Source of the DNA: Dactylosporangium siamense
Lineage (GTDB): Bacteria; Actinomycetota; Actinomycetes; Mycobacteriales; Micromonosporaceae
Assembly: GCF_016862795.1 (NCBI RefSeq)
Contig: NZ_BONQ01000077.1
Span: forward strand, 124,001-188,000
Direction of reading: 5' to 3'
DNA length: 64,000 nucleotides
The translations under genes were made by a program, and so were the position numbers. The notes under the pieces are model-generated. The model had not been told where the DNA came from. It was given only the letters and a program-made list of their open reading frames with translations, and did not search any database. Shown piece by piece: positions 40,288 through 48,589 of the stretch. How positions within the stretch are numbered: the stretch's first letter is position 1; every line of letters begins with the position of its first letter.

Positions 40288-41232
40288 ATGAGAGTTCTGG
40301 TCACCGGCGGCGCGGGGTTCATCGGGGGAAACCTGTGCCGGGAGCTGGTCAACCACTCGGCCGTGAGTGAGGTCGTCGCGTTCGACGATCTCACCACGGG
40401 CAGTGAGGGCAACCTCGACGGCGTCGGCGCGACGCTGATCACCGGCAGCATCCTGGACCGGCCCGCGATCGACGACGCCGTCGGTGCCGTGGACGCCGTC
40501 ATCCACCTGGCCGCCCGGCCGTCGGTGCCGCGGTCCGTCGCCGATCCGCTGCGCAGCCACCTGGTCAACGCCACCGGCACGATGCACGTGCTGGAGGCGT
40601 GCCGCCGCGCCGGCACGCCGATCATCACGGCGTCCTCGTCGTCGGTGTACGGGCCGACCCGGGTCCTGCCCAAGCACGAGGAGCTGCCCACCCGGCCGCA
40701 GAGCCCGTACGCCGCCAGCAAACTCGCTTCCGAGTCCGCGGTGCTGGCCTACGGCGCCACCTATGGGCTGCCGGTGCTCGCGTTGCGGTTCTTCAACGTG
40801 TACGGGCCGCTGCAGTCCGTCGGGCACGCGTACGCCGCGGTCATCCCCACGTTCGCCGACGCCGCGTTGCGTGGGCAGCCGCTGCACGTGCACGGCGACG
40901 GCCGGCAGACCAGGGACTTCACCTTCGTCGGCTCGGTGGCCCGGCTGTTGACCGATGCCGCGGTGCGCCGGGTCACCAGTCCCACGCCGGTGAATCTGGC
41001 GTTCGGAACCCGTACCTCACTCATCGATCTGATCGACAAGATCCGCGGGCTGGCCGGCCGGCCGGTCGAGGTGGTCCACGACCCGGCGCGCCCCGGGGAC
41101 GTGCGCGACTCGCAGGCCGAGTCGTCGAGGCTGCGGGAGCTGTTCCCGGGGCACGAGCCGGTCCCGCTGGACGTGGGGCTCGCGGAGACCGTCAGCTGGT
41201 ACGAGCGGCAGATAGCGACGGCACCGCGATGA
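40288..41232 (+). CDS. NAD-dependent sugar epimerase/dehydratase (GalE-like)
   Basis: The 314-residue product is an extended SDR: NAD loop VTGGAGFIGGNLCREL, VIHLAARPSV, catalytic Ser in ASSSSVYGP, and Y-x-x-x-K in SPYAASKLASES. Late motifs RFFNVYGP, DGRQTRDFTFVGSVA and VNLAFGTRTS fit nucleotide-sugar 4-epimerases of the GalE/WbpP group. It opens the surface-polysaccharide locus and should supply an epimerised UDP-sugar. Its 3' end overlaps the convergent dehydratase gene by 41 bp. Confidence 0.92.
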   Translation: MRVLVTGGAGFIGGNLCRELVNHSAVSEVVAFDDLTTGSEGNLDGVGATLITGSILDRPAIDDAVGAVDAVIHLAARPSVPRSVADPLRSHLVNATGTMHVLEACRRAGTPIITASSSSVYGPTRVLPKHEELPTRPQSPYAASKLASESAVLAYGATYGLPVLALRFFNVYGPLQSVGHAYAAVIPTFADAALRGQPLHVHGDGRQTRDFTFVGSVARLLTDAAVRRVTSPTPVNLAFGTRTSLIDLIDKIRGLAGRPVEVVHDPARPGDVRDSQAESSRLRELFPGHEPVPLDVGLAETVSWYERQIATAPR

Positions 41233-42997
41233 TCAAAGGCAGGTGCGGGACCACACACAGGTCGGCGAGCTGACCCACGAGTGCGCCCGGCGCCGCGCGC
41301 ACGTCCAGCGCCAGGGCGAGGGCGGGGTCCAGCGGGGGCACCGTCACGTGCGAGATGAGCGGGTGCAGCGGCCGCAGGTCGGTCTCGCCGTCGCCGAAGA
41401 GCTCCTCGTGCAGCTTCTCGCCCGGCCGTAGACCGGTGTAGACGAAGTCGACCGGCCGCTCGGCCTGCGCGGCGAGCTGGTGCGCCAGCTCGTCGATGCG
41501 CACCGGGCTGCCCATGTCCAGCACGAGCGCCTCGCCGCCGGCGCCGAGGGCGGCGGCCTGGATCACCAGCTGCACCGCCTCCTGGACGGTCATGAAGAAG
41601 CGGGTCACCTCCGGGTCGGTGACGGTGACCGGCCCGCCGGCGGCGATCTGCGACTGGAAGGCGGTCACCACCGAGCCGCGGCTGCCGAGCACGTTGCCGA
41701 AGCGGACGTTGAGGTACGTGCCGGCCGCGACCGTCGAGCGGTGCGCGGTGAGCCGCTCGGTGACCCGCTTCGAGAACCCGAGGACGCTGACCGGGTTGGC
41801 CGCCTTGTCCGTGGAGATGTTCACGAACCGCTCGACCCCGACCGACGCGGCGGCCGACAGCACGTTGAGCGTGCCGAGCACGTTGGTCTGCACCGCCTCG
41901 GCGGGGTGCCGCTCCAGCAGCGTGAGGTGCTTGAGCGCGGCGGCGTGGAAGACGACCTCCGGCCGGCGGGCGGCGAAGACCGCCGTGATCGACGCGGCGT
42001 CGCGCAGGTCGGCGAGGATCAGCTCGGGGCTGTCCAGCAGGGCCCGGCCGTGGATCGACAGCTGCACCGCGTGCAGCGCCGACTCGTCGCGGTCCAGCAT
42101 CATCAGCTCGGCCGGGCCGAAGCGGTGCAGCTGCCGGCACAGCTCGGAGCCGATCGAGCCGCCGGCGCCGGTGACGAGGACCCGCCGCCCGGTCAGGTAG
42201 TCGCCGATGGCGCCCAGGTCGGTGTCGATCTGGCGGCGGCCGAGCAGGTCGGACAGGCGCACGTCGCGCACCTCGGCCACGCCGACGGGGCCGTCCAGAC
42301 TCTCGTTGATGGACGGCAGGACCTTCAGCGCCCGGCCCGCCGCGGTGGTCGCCGCGCGCACCTCCCGCAACAGGACGCCGTCGCCGGCCCGGATCGCGAA
42401 GATGACGACCTGCGCGCCGGTGCGCTCGATCGCGGCGGTCAGCGAGGACCGGCCGCCGAGCACGGCGACGCCCTCGATCCGCAGGTTGCGCTTCGCCGGG
42501 TCGTCGTCGACGATGCCGACCGGCCGGTACCGGCAGTGCGGGTCGTGCGCCATCGAGCGCAGCAGGCGGTGCCCGGCGGCGCCGGCGCCGAAGATCAGCA
42601 CCGGCACGGCGGGGCCGGGGGAGACGCGCAGCCGGCGTTCGCGGCGCAGCCGGCCGGCGGCGCGGCCGGTGACCATCGCCAGCAGCGCGGTCATCGCCCC
42701 GACGACGGCGACGGCGGCCGGCACCTCGGCGAGCAGCCACAGCAGCGCCCCGGTCGCGGCCACGGTGAGCGCGAGGACCCGCAGCTCGGGCAGCGTGCCG
42801 CGGCCGTAGCGGCGCCGGTACAGGTGGATCGGCCAGGCGATCACCGTGTGCAGCGCGGCGGCGACGACGATCGCGGTGCCGACGGCGAACAGTGACGGTG
42901 GGGCGGGCGCGATGGTGATCGCGAGCGCGAGGCCGCCGGCCCAGGCGCAGAGGTCGGCCGGCCAGTCGGCGGGCCCTGAGGGCCTGTGGTCGTCCAT
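41192..42997 (-). CDS. Membrane nucleotide-sugar 4,6-dehydratase (PglF/CapD-like)
   Basis: The 601-residue product has four N-terminal membrane helices, a CoA-binding-like Rossmann domain (LIFGAGAAGHRLLRSMAHDP) and a C-terminal SDR dehydratase domain with VLVTGAGGSIGSELCRQL, VVFHAAALKHLTLLERHP and FVNISTDKAANPV. That is the PglF/FlaA1-long layout that makes UDP-4-keto-6-deoxy-GlcNAc. The usual Met four residues before the catalytic Lys (VMGxxKR) is Leu here (VLGFSKR). It is divergent from the BY-kinase gene. With 45092, 46204 and 46803 it completes a bacillosamine-type set. Confidence 0.9.
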   Translation of the reverse strand: MDDHRPSGPADWPADLCAWAGGLALAITIAPAPPSLFAVGTAIVVAAALHTVIAWPIHLYRRRYGRGTLPELRVLALTVAATGALLWLLAEVPAAVAVVGAMTALLAMVTGRAAGRLRRERRLRVSPGPAVPVLIFGAGAAGHRLLRSMAHDPHCRYRPVGIVDDDPAKRNLRIEGVAVLGGRSSLTAAIERTGAQVVIFAIRAGDGVLLREVRAATTAAGRALKVLPSINESLDGPVGVAEVRDVRLSDLLGRRQIDTDLGAIGDYLTGRRVLVTGAGGSIGSELCRQLHRFGPAELMMLDRDESALHAVQLSIHGRALLDSPELILADLRDAASITAVFAARRPEVVFHAAALKHLTLLERHPAEAVQTNVLGTLNVLSAAASVGVERFVNISTDKAANPVSVLGFSKRVTERLTAHRSTVAAGTYLNVRFGNVLGSRGSVVTAFQSQIAAGGPVTVTDPEVTRFFMTVQEAVQLVIQAAALGAGGEALVLDMGSPVRIDELAHQLAAQAERPVDFVYTGLRPGEKLHEELFGDGETDLRPLHPLISHVTVPPLDPALALALDVRAAPGALVGQLADLCVVPHLPLIIAVPSLSAARTS

Positions 42998-43176
42998 CGG
43001 TGTCCCCCAGTGGCGAGTCCAGTGGTGAGTGATGCCTTCGGACTGCGACCATTCTTCACGATTTGTGGTGGGACATCCGGGTAAAAAGTAGATCGGGGAA
43101 ATTAGACCGTTTCACCTCTTCCGTCATGACAACCTGTCACTCTTCGTAAAGAAGCGAGTACGGGAGGTCATGGCGT
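42998..43176 (+). promoter_or_regulatory. Divergent control region of the polysaccharide operon
   Basis: This 179-bp stretch between divergent genes is much richer in A and T than its surroundings (for example GGTAAAAAGTAGATCGGGG and GAAATTAGACCGTTTCACC). It contains TGACA-ACC-TGTCA at about 43129, a small perfect inverted repeat. GGGAGG at 43162 is the ribosome site for the kinase gene. No firm -10/-35 pair could be assigned. Both operons probably start here. Confidence 0.5.
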
Positions 43177-44610
43177 ATGGAGCTGCGCGACTATGTCAGC
43201 GCGGTCCGGAAACGCTGGTGGCTGGTGGCCACGACCGCCTGCCTGGCCCTGGTCGCCGCGGTCTTCGTCACCGCGCGCACCGCGCCGATGTATGCCGCCT
43301 CGGTGACGTTCTTCGTGAGCACCCCGAGCAGCGGCGTGACCGACGCGTATCAGGGCGGCCTGTTCTCCCAGCAGCGCGCCCGGTCCTACGTGAACCTCGT
43401 GCGCAGCGACCGGCTGGCCCGGGCCGTGGCGGCCGACCCGTCCGTCGGCCTGGACGCCGACGGTGTCCAGCAGCGCATCAGCGCCCGGACCGTGCCCGAC
43501 ACCGTGCTGCTGGACATCACCGTGCTGGACACCAGCAGCGACCGTGCGCTGCGCGTCGCCGAGGCGGTCGCGGCGAAGTTCGCCGCGCTCGTCGCGGTCC
43601 TCGAAACCCCGCCCGGCGCGGACAACCCGACCGTCCGCGTCGACGTCGTCACCGGCCCCCGCGTCGGCACCGACCCCGTCTCGCCGCAGCCCGCCCGGAA
43701 CTTCGCGGTCGCGCTGCTCATGGGGCTGCTCGTCGGCGCCGCCGGCGCCGTGCTGCGGGAGATCCTGGACAGCAGCGTGCGCTCCGCGTCCGCGCTGCGC
43801 CAGGCGGGCGGCAAGGCGGTGCTCGCCACCGTGCCGATGGACCCCCGGGCCCGCCAGGAGCCGCTGCTCGTCGAGGACGCCGCCTGGTCGCCGCGCGGCG
43901 AGGCGATGCGCCACCTGCGCACCAACCTGCAGTTCGTCGACCCCGACCGGCGGGCCCGCTGCATCGTCGTCACCAGCGCGCTGCCCGAGGAGGGCAAGTC
44001 GACGATCGCCTGCAACCTCGCGATCGTCCTCGCCGAGAACGGGCACCGAGTCCTGCTGGTCGACGCCGACGTGCGCCGCCCGAAGCTCGCCGAGTACCTC
44101 GACCTCGAAGGCGCCGTCGGCCTCACCAACGTGCTCGTCGGCCAGGTCGACCTGGACACCGCCGCGCAGCCCTGGGGCGACCGCGACATGTGGGTCCTGG
44201 CCAGCGGCTCGATCCCGCCCAACCCGAGCGAGCTGCTCGGCTCGCAGCAGATGGCCCGGCTCCTCGCCAGTGCCGCCGAGGACTACGACTACGTCGTCGT
44301 GGACACCTCACCGCTGCTCGTCGTCACCGACGCGGCGGTCGTGGCCAGCCGCGCGGACGGCGCCGTGCTGGTCACCCGCGCCGGCAAGACCACCGTCACC
44401 CAGGTGCGCTCCGCCGTCCTGGCGATCGAGGCGGTCTCCGCCCGGCTCTTCGGCTGCGTGCTCAACGGCGCCAAGCCCGGCGGCGACGACGCCTACTCCT
44501 ACGCCTACTACGGCACCCGGCCCGGCGCGCCGCTGCTCGCGGCCGCCGGCCCGAACAAGCCGGTGCCGCTCAGCCGGGATCTCGACGCGGCCGGTCGGCC
44601 AGGAGGGTGA
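43177..44610 (+). CDS. Wzz-BY-kinase fusion, polysaccharide chain-length tyrosine kinase
   Basis: The 477-residue protein has two membrane helices (about 15-34 and 175-195) around a Wzz-type outer domain. The cytoplasmic BY-kinase has Walker A in SALPEEGKSTIACNLA, Walker A' LLVDADVRRPKLAEY and Walker B YVVVDTSPLLVVTDA. The tail has a Tyr cluster YSYAYYG for autophosphorylation. Such kinases control the length and export of Wzy-made polymers through cycles of phosphorylation. The ATG follows GGGAGG. The gene overlaps the convergent phosphatase by 41 bp. Confidence 0.93.
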   Translation: MELRDYVSAVRKRWWLVATTACLALVAAVFVTARTAPMYAASVTFFVSTPSSGVTDAYQGGLFSQQRARSYVNLVRSDRLARAVAADPSVGLDADGVQQRISARTVPDTVLLDITVLDTSSDRALRVAEAVAAKFAALVAVLETPPGADNPTVRVDVVTGPRVGTDPVSPQPARNFAVALLMGLLVGAAGAVLREILDSSVRSASALRQAGGKAVLATVPMDPRARQEPLLVEDAAWSPRGEAMRHLRTNLQFVDPDRRARCIVVTSALPEEGKSTIACNLAIVLAENGHRVLLVDADVRRPKLAEYLDLEGAVGLTNVLVGQVDLDTAAQPWGDRDMWVLASGSIPPNPSELLGSQQMARLLASAAEDYDYVVVDTSPLLVVTDAAVVASRADGAVLVTRAGKTTVTQVRSAVLAIEAVSARLFGCVLNGAKPGGDDAYSYAYYGTRPGAPLLAAAGPNKPVPLSRDLDAAGRPGG

Positions 44611-45079
44611 GGATGCGCGCAATCGTCGCGGCACAGTCGCGGAACCCGTCGATCGGGCCGCCGAACGGGTCGGTCAGGTCGTCGTCGGCCGGCGAACCCG
44701 GCTGCAGCCGCCCCCGGACCCGGGCGATGTCCCGCAGCGTGGTCGGCGCCGGCGGCAGCGCCTCCAGGTATCTGCCGAACTGCCGCAGCGTGAACGTCCG
44801 CGCCGCGGCCGCCGGCGCCAGGGTGACGCAGTGCGCCCGCTCCGCCCGGGTCGCGGTCAGCACCAGGCCGGCGCCGGCCAGCAGGGCGGCGTCGACCCGC
44901 CGGCTGGCGAACGCCGAAGGGTCCGCGCCCAGCTCCCGCAGCACCACCTTCGCGTTCTCCGGCATGTCCAGGTCCGGCACCGCGTGGGTGCCCGCACTCG
45001 CGGCGTCCAGACCGGCCGCCCGGGCCAGCCGCTCGGCGATGGCCGACCGGCACAGGTTGGCCCGGCAGACGAACAACAT
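44570..45079 (-). CDS. Low-molecular-weight protein tyrosine phosphatase
   Basis: The 169-residue enzyme starts with the P-loop FVCRANLCRSAIAERL (C-x5-R as CRANLCR) and ends with the general-acid loop DDLTDPFGGPIDGF (DP). It is the LMW-PTP type that removes phosphate from the BY-kinase tail. The start ATG 45079 is 12 bp from the divergent aminotransferase ATG, and the 3' end lies 41 bp inside the kinase gene on the opposite strand. Its promoter must lie within the aminotransferase coding region. Confidence 0.92.
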   Translation of the reverse strand: MLFVCRANLCRSAIAERLARAAGLDAASAGTHAVPDLDMPENAKVVLRELGADPSAFASRRVDAALLAGAGLVLTATRAERAHCVTLAPAAAARTFTLRQFGRYLEALPPAPTTLRDIARVRGRLQPGSPADDDLTDPFGGPIDGFRDCAATIARILTLLADRPRRDPG

Positions 45080-45091
45080 GGAAAGCCCCCG

Positions 45092-46207
45092 ATGAAGACG
45101 AACACGCGCATCCACCTGTCGGCCCCCGACATCTCGGGCACCGAGGAGCGCTACCTGGTCAACGCCCTACGCTCCGGTTGGGTGGCGCCCGTCGGACCGG
45201 ATCTCGACGCGTTCGAGACCGAGATCGCCCGGCGGTGCGGCACCGCGCACGCCGTCGGGGTCAGCTCCGGCACCGCCGCCCTGCACCTGGCCCTGCTCGC
45301 CATGGGCGTCGGGCCCGGCGACGCGGTCGTCGTGCCGACGCTGACGTTCGCGGCCACCGCCAACGCCGTCGTCTACACCGGCGCCGAGCCCGTCTTCGTC
45401 GACTGCGAACCCGACACCGGCAACGTCGACGTCGCCCTCGTCGAACGGGCCGTCGCCGACCTGCGCCGCGACGGCCGGCACGTCGGCGCCGTCATCCCGG
45501 TCGACCTGTTCGGCGCGTGCGCCGACAACGCCAGGCTCGAGGCGCTGGACGTACCACTCCTGGAGGACGCGGCCGAAGCGCTCGGGGCGAGCCGGGACGG
45601 CCGGCAGGCGGGGTCGTTCGGGCGGGCCGCCGCGCTGTCGTTCAACGGCAACAAGATCATCACCACGTCCGGCGGCGGGATGCTCGTCACCGGCGACGCC
45701 GCGCTCGCCGCCCGCTGCCGCTACCTCGCCACCCAGGCGCGCCAGCCGGTGGCGCACTACGAGCACGCCGACATCGGGTACAACTACCGGCTCAGCAACC
45801 TGCTCGCCGCGGTCGGCCGGGCCCAGCTGTCCCGGCTCGACGGGATGATCGCCCGCCGCCGGCAGCTGCGCGAGCGCTACGCGAAGGCCTTCGCGGGTGC
45901 ACCGGGCGTCCGCATCGTGGGTGAGGCCGAGCACGGTTCCAACTGCTGGCTGACCGTCATCGCGGTCGACGAGCGCGAGTCCGGCTGGGCCGCGGCGCGG
46001 CTCGGCGAGCACCTCGCCGGGCACGACATCGAGACCCGGCCGGTGTGGAAACCGATGCACCAGCAGCCGGTGTACCGCGCCGCCCGCAGCTGGCTGACCG
46101 GCGCCGCCGACCGCCTGTTCGCGACCGGCCTGGCCCTGCCCAGCGGCTCGCAGCTGACCGACACCGCGCAGCAGCGCATCTTCGACGCGATCGACGGGTT
46201 CCGGTGA
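45092..46207 (+). CDS. DegT/DnrJ/EryC1 sugar aminotransferase (PglE-like)
   Basis: The 371-residue PLP enzyme has the DegT marks: SGTAALHLALLAMGVGPGD, VVVPTLTFAATANAVVY, LLEDAAEALGAS (PLP-binding Asp) and FNGNKIITTSGGGMLVTGD with the catalytic Lys. The last motif is very close to that of PglE, which aminates UDP-4-keto-6-deoxy-GlcNAc. The later YNYRLSNLLAAVGRAQL is typical. The start is ATG 45092 with GGAAAG six bases before. It overlaps the transferase gene by 4 bp. Confidence 0.92.
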   Translation: MKTNTRIHLSAPDISGTEERYLVNALRSGWVAPVGPDLDAFETEIARRCGTAHAVGVSSGTAALHLALLAMGVGPGDAVVVPTLTFAATANAVVYTGAEPVFVDCEPDTGNVDVALVERAVADLRRDGRHVGAVIPVDLFGACADNARLEALDVPLLEDAAEALGASRDGRQAGSFGRAAALSFNGNKIITTSGGGMLVTGDAALAARCRYLATQARQPVAHYEHADIGYNYRLSNLLAAVGRAQLSRLDGMIARRRQLRERYAKAFAGAPGVRIVGEAEHGSNCWLTVIAVDERESGWAAARLGEHLAGHDIETRPVWKPMHQQPVYRAARSWLTGAADRLFATGLALPSGSQLTDTAQQRIFDAIDGFR

Positions 46208-46806
46208 ACCGCGCCGTCGACCTCGCCGGCGCGACGGTCGCCGCCGTCGTCCTGGCCCCGGTCATCGCGGCCACCGCCGTGTTCGTCGGCTGCACGATGG
46301 GCACGCCGGTGCTGTTCCGCCAGGAGCGGACCGGGCTGCACGGGGAGCCCTTCACGTTCGTCAAGTTCAGGAGCATGCGACCGTCCCCGAAGGGCTTCGA
46401 CCCGGGCAGCGACGCCGAGCGGATCACCCCCGCCGGCCGGTTCCTGCGCTCCACCAGCCTCGACGAGCTGCCCGCGCTGTGGAACGTGCTGCGCGGCGAC
46501 ATGAGCCTGGTCGGCCCGCGGCCGCTGCCGAGCGCGTACCTCGGCCGGTACAGCGAACAGGAGGCGCGCCGGCACGATGTGCGCCCCGGCATCACCGGCC
46601 TGGCCCAGGTCCTCGGCCGCAACACCCTCACGTGGGAGCAGAAGTTCGCCCACGACCTGCACTACGTCGAGCACCGCTCGCTCCGGATGGACCTGCGGAT
46701 CCTCGTCGCGACCGTCCGCACCGTCGTGCGCCGCGACGGCGTCACCGCCACCGGCTCGGCCACCAACCACGAGTTCCGGCCCGTCGAGAAAGGCCGGCAG
46801 GCATGA
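46204..46806 (+). CDS. Undecaprenyl-phosphate phosphosugar transferase (PglC-like)
   Basis: The 200-residue protein is the small monotopic type: one N-terminal re-entrant helix (VDLAGATVAAVVLAPVIAAT), then GTPVLFRQERTGLHGEPF, VKFRSMR, the catalytic DE in STSLDELPALWNVLRGDMSL and VGPRPLPSAYLGRY. PglC has the same length and shape. It would start the glycan by moving a phospho-sugar to undecaprenyl phosphate. The GTG start overlaps the previous stop, and the stop overlaps the next ATG. Confidence 0.92.
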   Translation: MNRAVDLAGATVAAVVLAPVIAATAVFVGCTMGTPVLFRQERTGLHGEPFTFVKFRSMRPSPKGFDPGSDAERITPAGRFLRSTSLDELPALWNVLRGDMSLVGPRPLPSAYLGRYSEQEARRHDVRPGITGLAQVLGRNTLTWEQKFAHDLHYVEHRSLRMDLRILVATVRTVVRRDGVTATGSATNHEFRPVEKGRQA

Positions 46807-47426
46807 AGAACGGCCTGGTCATCGTCGGTATCGGCGGCCACGGCCGGGAGATCCTGACCATCGCGCGGGCGGCCGGCATGCCAGTGCGCGGCTTCGTCGA
46901 CGACAGCCCCAGCCAGCGCAACCTCGACCGGGTGTCGGCGCTCGGCGTGCCGTTCCTCGGGCCCAGCGCCCGCCTCGGCGACGAGCGACCGTCGATCGGC
47001 TACATCATCGGCATCGGCGACCCGCGGATCCGGGCCCGGCTCGACGAGCAGCTGCGGCTGCACGGCCTCGCCGCCGCGACCCTCATCCACCCCGCCGCGA
47101 CGATCGGACCCGACGCCTGCATCGCCGAGGGGTTCGTCGCGTTCGCCGGCGCCCGCGTCACCACCAACGTCCGCATCGGCCGGCACGTGCACCTCAACCA
47201 GAACTGCACCGTCGGCCACGACACCGAACTGTCCGACTTCGTGCAGGTCAACCCCCTGGCCGCGATCTCCGGCGACTGCCGGATCGGCCCCGAGGTGCTT
47301 GTCGGCACGACCGCCTGCGTGCTGCAGGGCCTGCACGTCGGCGAGGGCGCCACCGTCGGCGCGGGCGCGTGCGTCACCCGCGACGTCGAGCCGAAGACGA
47401 CAGTGAAAGGGGTACCGGCGCGGTGA
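46803..47426 (+). CDS. PglD/NeuD-like sugar O/N-acetyltransferase
   Basis: The 207-residue protein has a Rossmann N-terminal part (LVIVGIGGHGREILTIARAA) and a left-handed beta-helix of hexapeptide repeats. The active His is in NQNCTVGHDTELSDF, with Asp next to it where PglD has Glu. The NeuD/PglD shape fits acetylation of the 4-amino group to yield the diacetyl-bacillosamine sugar. It is coupled on both sides by 4-bp overlaps. Confidence 0.9.
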   Translation: MKNGLVIVGIGGHGREILTIARAAGMPVRGFVDDSPSQRNLDRVSALGVPFLGPSARLGDERPSIGYIIGIGDPRIRARLDEQLRLHGLAAATLIHPAATIGPDACIAEGFVAFAGARVTTNVRIGRHVHLNQNCTVGHDTELSDFVQVNPLAAISGDCRIGPEVLVGTTACVLQGLHVGEGATVGAGACVTRDVEPKTTVKGVPAR

Positions 47427-48589
47427 AGGTCGCCATGCTCATCAAGACCGACGAGGGCGGCCGGTGGACCCTGCCACACCTCGACGAGCTGCGCGCCCGC
47501 GGCCACGAGGTCGTCGCCGTGCTGCCACCCGGCAGCGAGGGGCAGCTGCGCAAGGCGCTGCACGACCGGGGGATCGACGTCGTGCAGTCCGCGTTCGACT
47601 TCCGGTTCCGCCCGGCGGCGGCCACCGTCACCGGGCTGCTCGGCCTGCGCGGCCAGCTGCGCGCCCTCGCCCCCGACGTGCTGCACTACCACCTGTACGC
47701 CTCCGCCCTCGCCACCCGGATCGCGAGCCTCGGCCTGCCCGCCCGGCGGGTGCACATGGTGGCCGGGCCGCTGTACCTCGAGTCGCCGCTGATCCGCCTG
47801 GTCGAGCGGCTGCTGTGCCGGCTCGACGCGGTCGTCATCGGCGGCAGCGACCACACCGCGACCCTCTACCGCCGCCTCGGCCTGCCCGCCGTCAGGGTCA
47901 CCGCGATCCCGTACGGCGTGGACACCGCACACTTCACGCCGCCGTCGCCCGCGTACCGGGCCGCGTGCCGCGACGCGTTCGGCATCGACGCCGGCACGTT
48001 CACCGCCTGCCTGGTCGCCTACGTGTACCCGCCGAAACGGCTCACCCACCGCGGCCGCGGCATCAAGGGCCACGACGTGCTCCTCGCCGCGTGGCGGCGC
48101 TTCCGCCGCGAGACGCCCAGCGCCGCCGCGTCCCGGCTGATCCTGCTCGGCGGCGGCTTCACCCCCGCCGGCGAGGCACACCGGCAGCAGCTGATGGCCA
48201 GGTTCGGCGTCGCCGCGGACCCCAGCGTCGACTGGCAGGACTCGGCCCTGGACGTCCGGGACTGCTACGCGGCCGCCGACGTCAGCATCAGCCCGTCGCT
48301 GTCGGAGAACCACGGCGCCGCCCTGGAGGCGGGCGCGATGGGCGTGCCGAGCATCGTCTCCGACGCCGGGGCACTGCCGGAGACCGTGGACCGCTCGACC
48401 GGCTGGACCGTGCCCCGCGACGACGTCGACGCGCTCGTCGCCGCCCTGCACGAGGCGCACCACGAGTTCCGCACCGGTGCGCTGCGCCGGCGCGGGCAGC
48501 TCGCCCGGGAGCGCACCGAGGCGCGGTTCGCCCAGGACCGGGCCGCCGCCGCGGTCGCCGACGTGCTGGAACGGGTCGTCGGGCGATGA
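47423..48589 (+). CDS. Glycosyltransferase, GT4 family
   Basis: The 388-residue transferase has a GT-B fold with VKVAMLIKTDEGGRWTLPHL at the start, APDVLHYHLYASALATRI, VTAIPYGVDTAHFTP and the E-x7-E signature in SISPSLSENHGAALEAGAMG. Donor and acceptor are unknown; by position it may add the second sugar. The GTG start overlaps the acetyltransferase stop. Confidence 0.9.
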   Translation: MKVAMLIKTDEGGRWTLPHLDELRARGHEVVAVLPPGSEGQLRKALHDRGIDVVQSAFDFRFRPAAATVTGLLGLRGQLRALAPDVLHYHLYASALATRIASLGLPARRVHMVAGPLYLESPLIRLVERLLCRLDAVVIGGSDHTATLYRRLGLPAVRVTAIPYGVDTAHFTPPSPAYRAACRDAFGIDAGTFTACLVAYVYPPKRLTHRGRGIKGHDVLLAAWRRFRRETPSAAASRLILLGGGFTPAGEAHRQQLMARFGVAADPSVDWQDSALDVRDCYAAADVSISPSLSENHGAALEAGAMGVPSIVSDAGALPETVDRSTGWTVPRDDVDALVAALHEAHHEFRTGALRRRGQLARERTEARFAQDRAAAAVADVLERVVGR

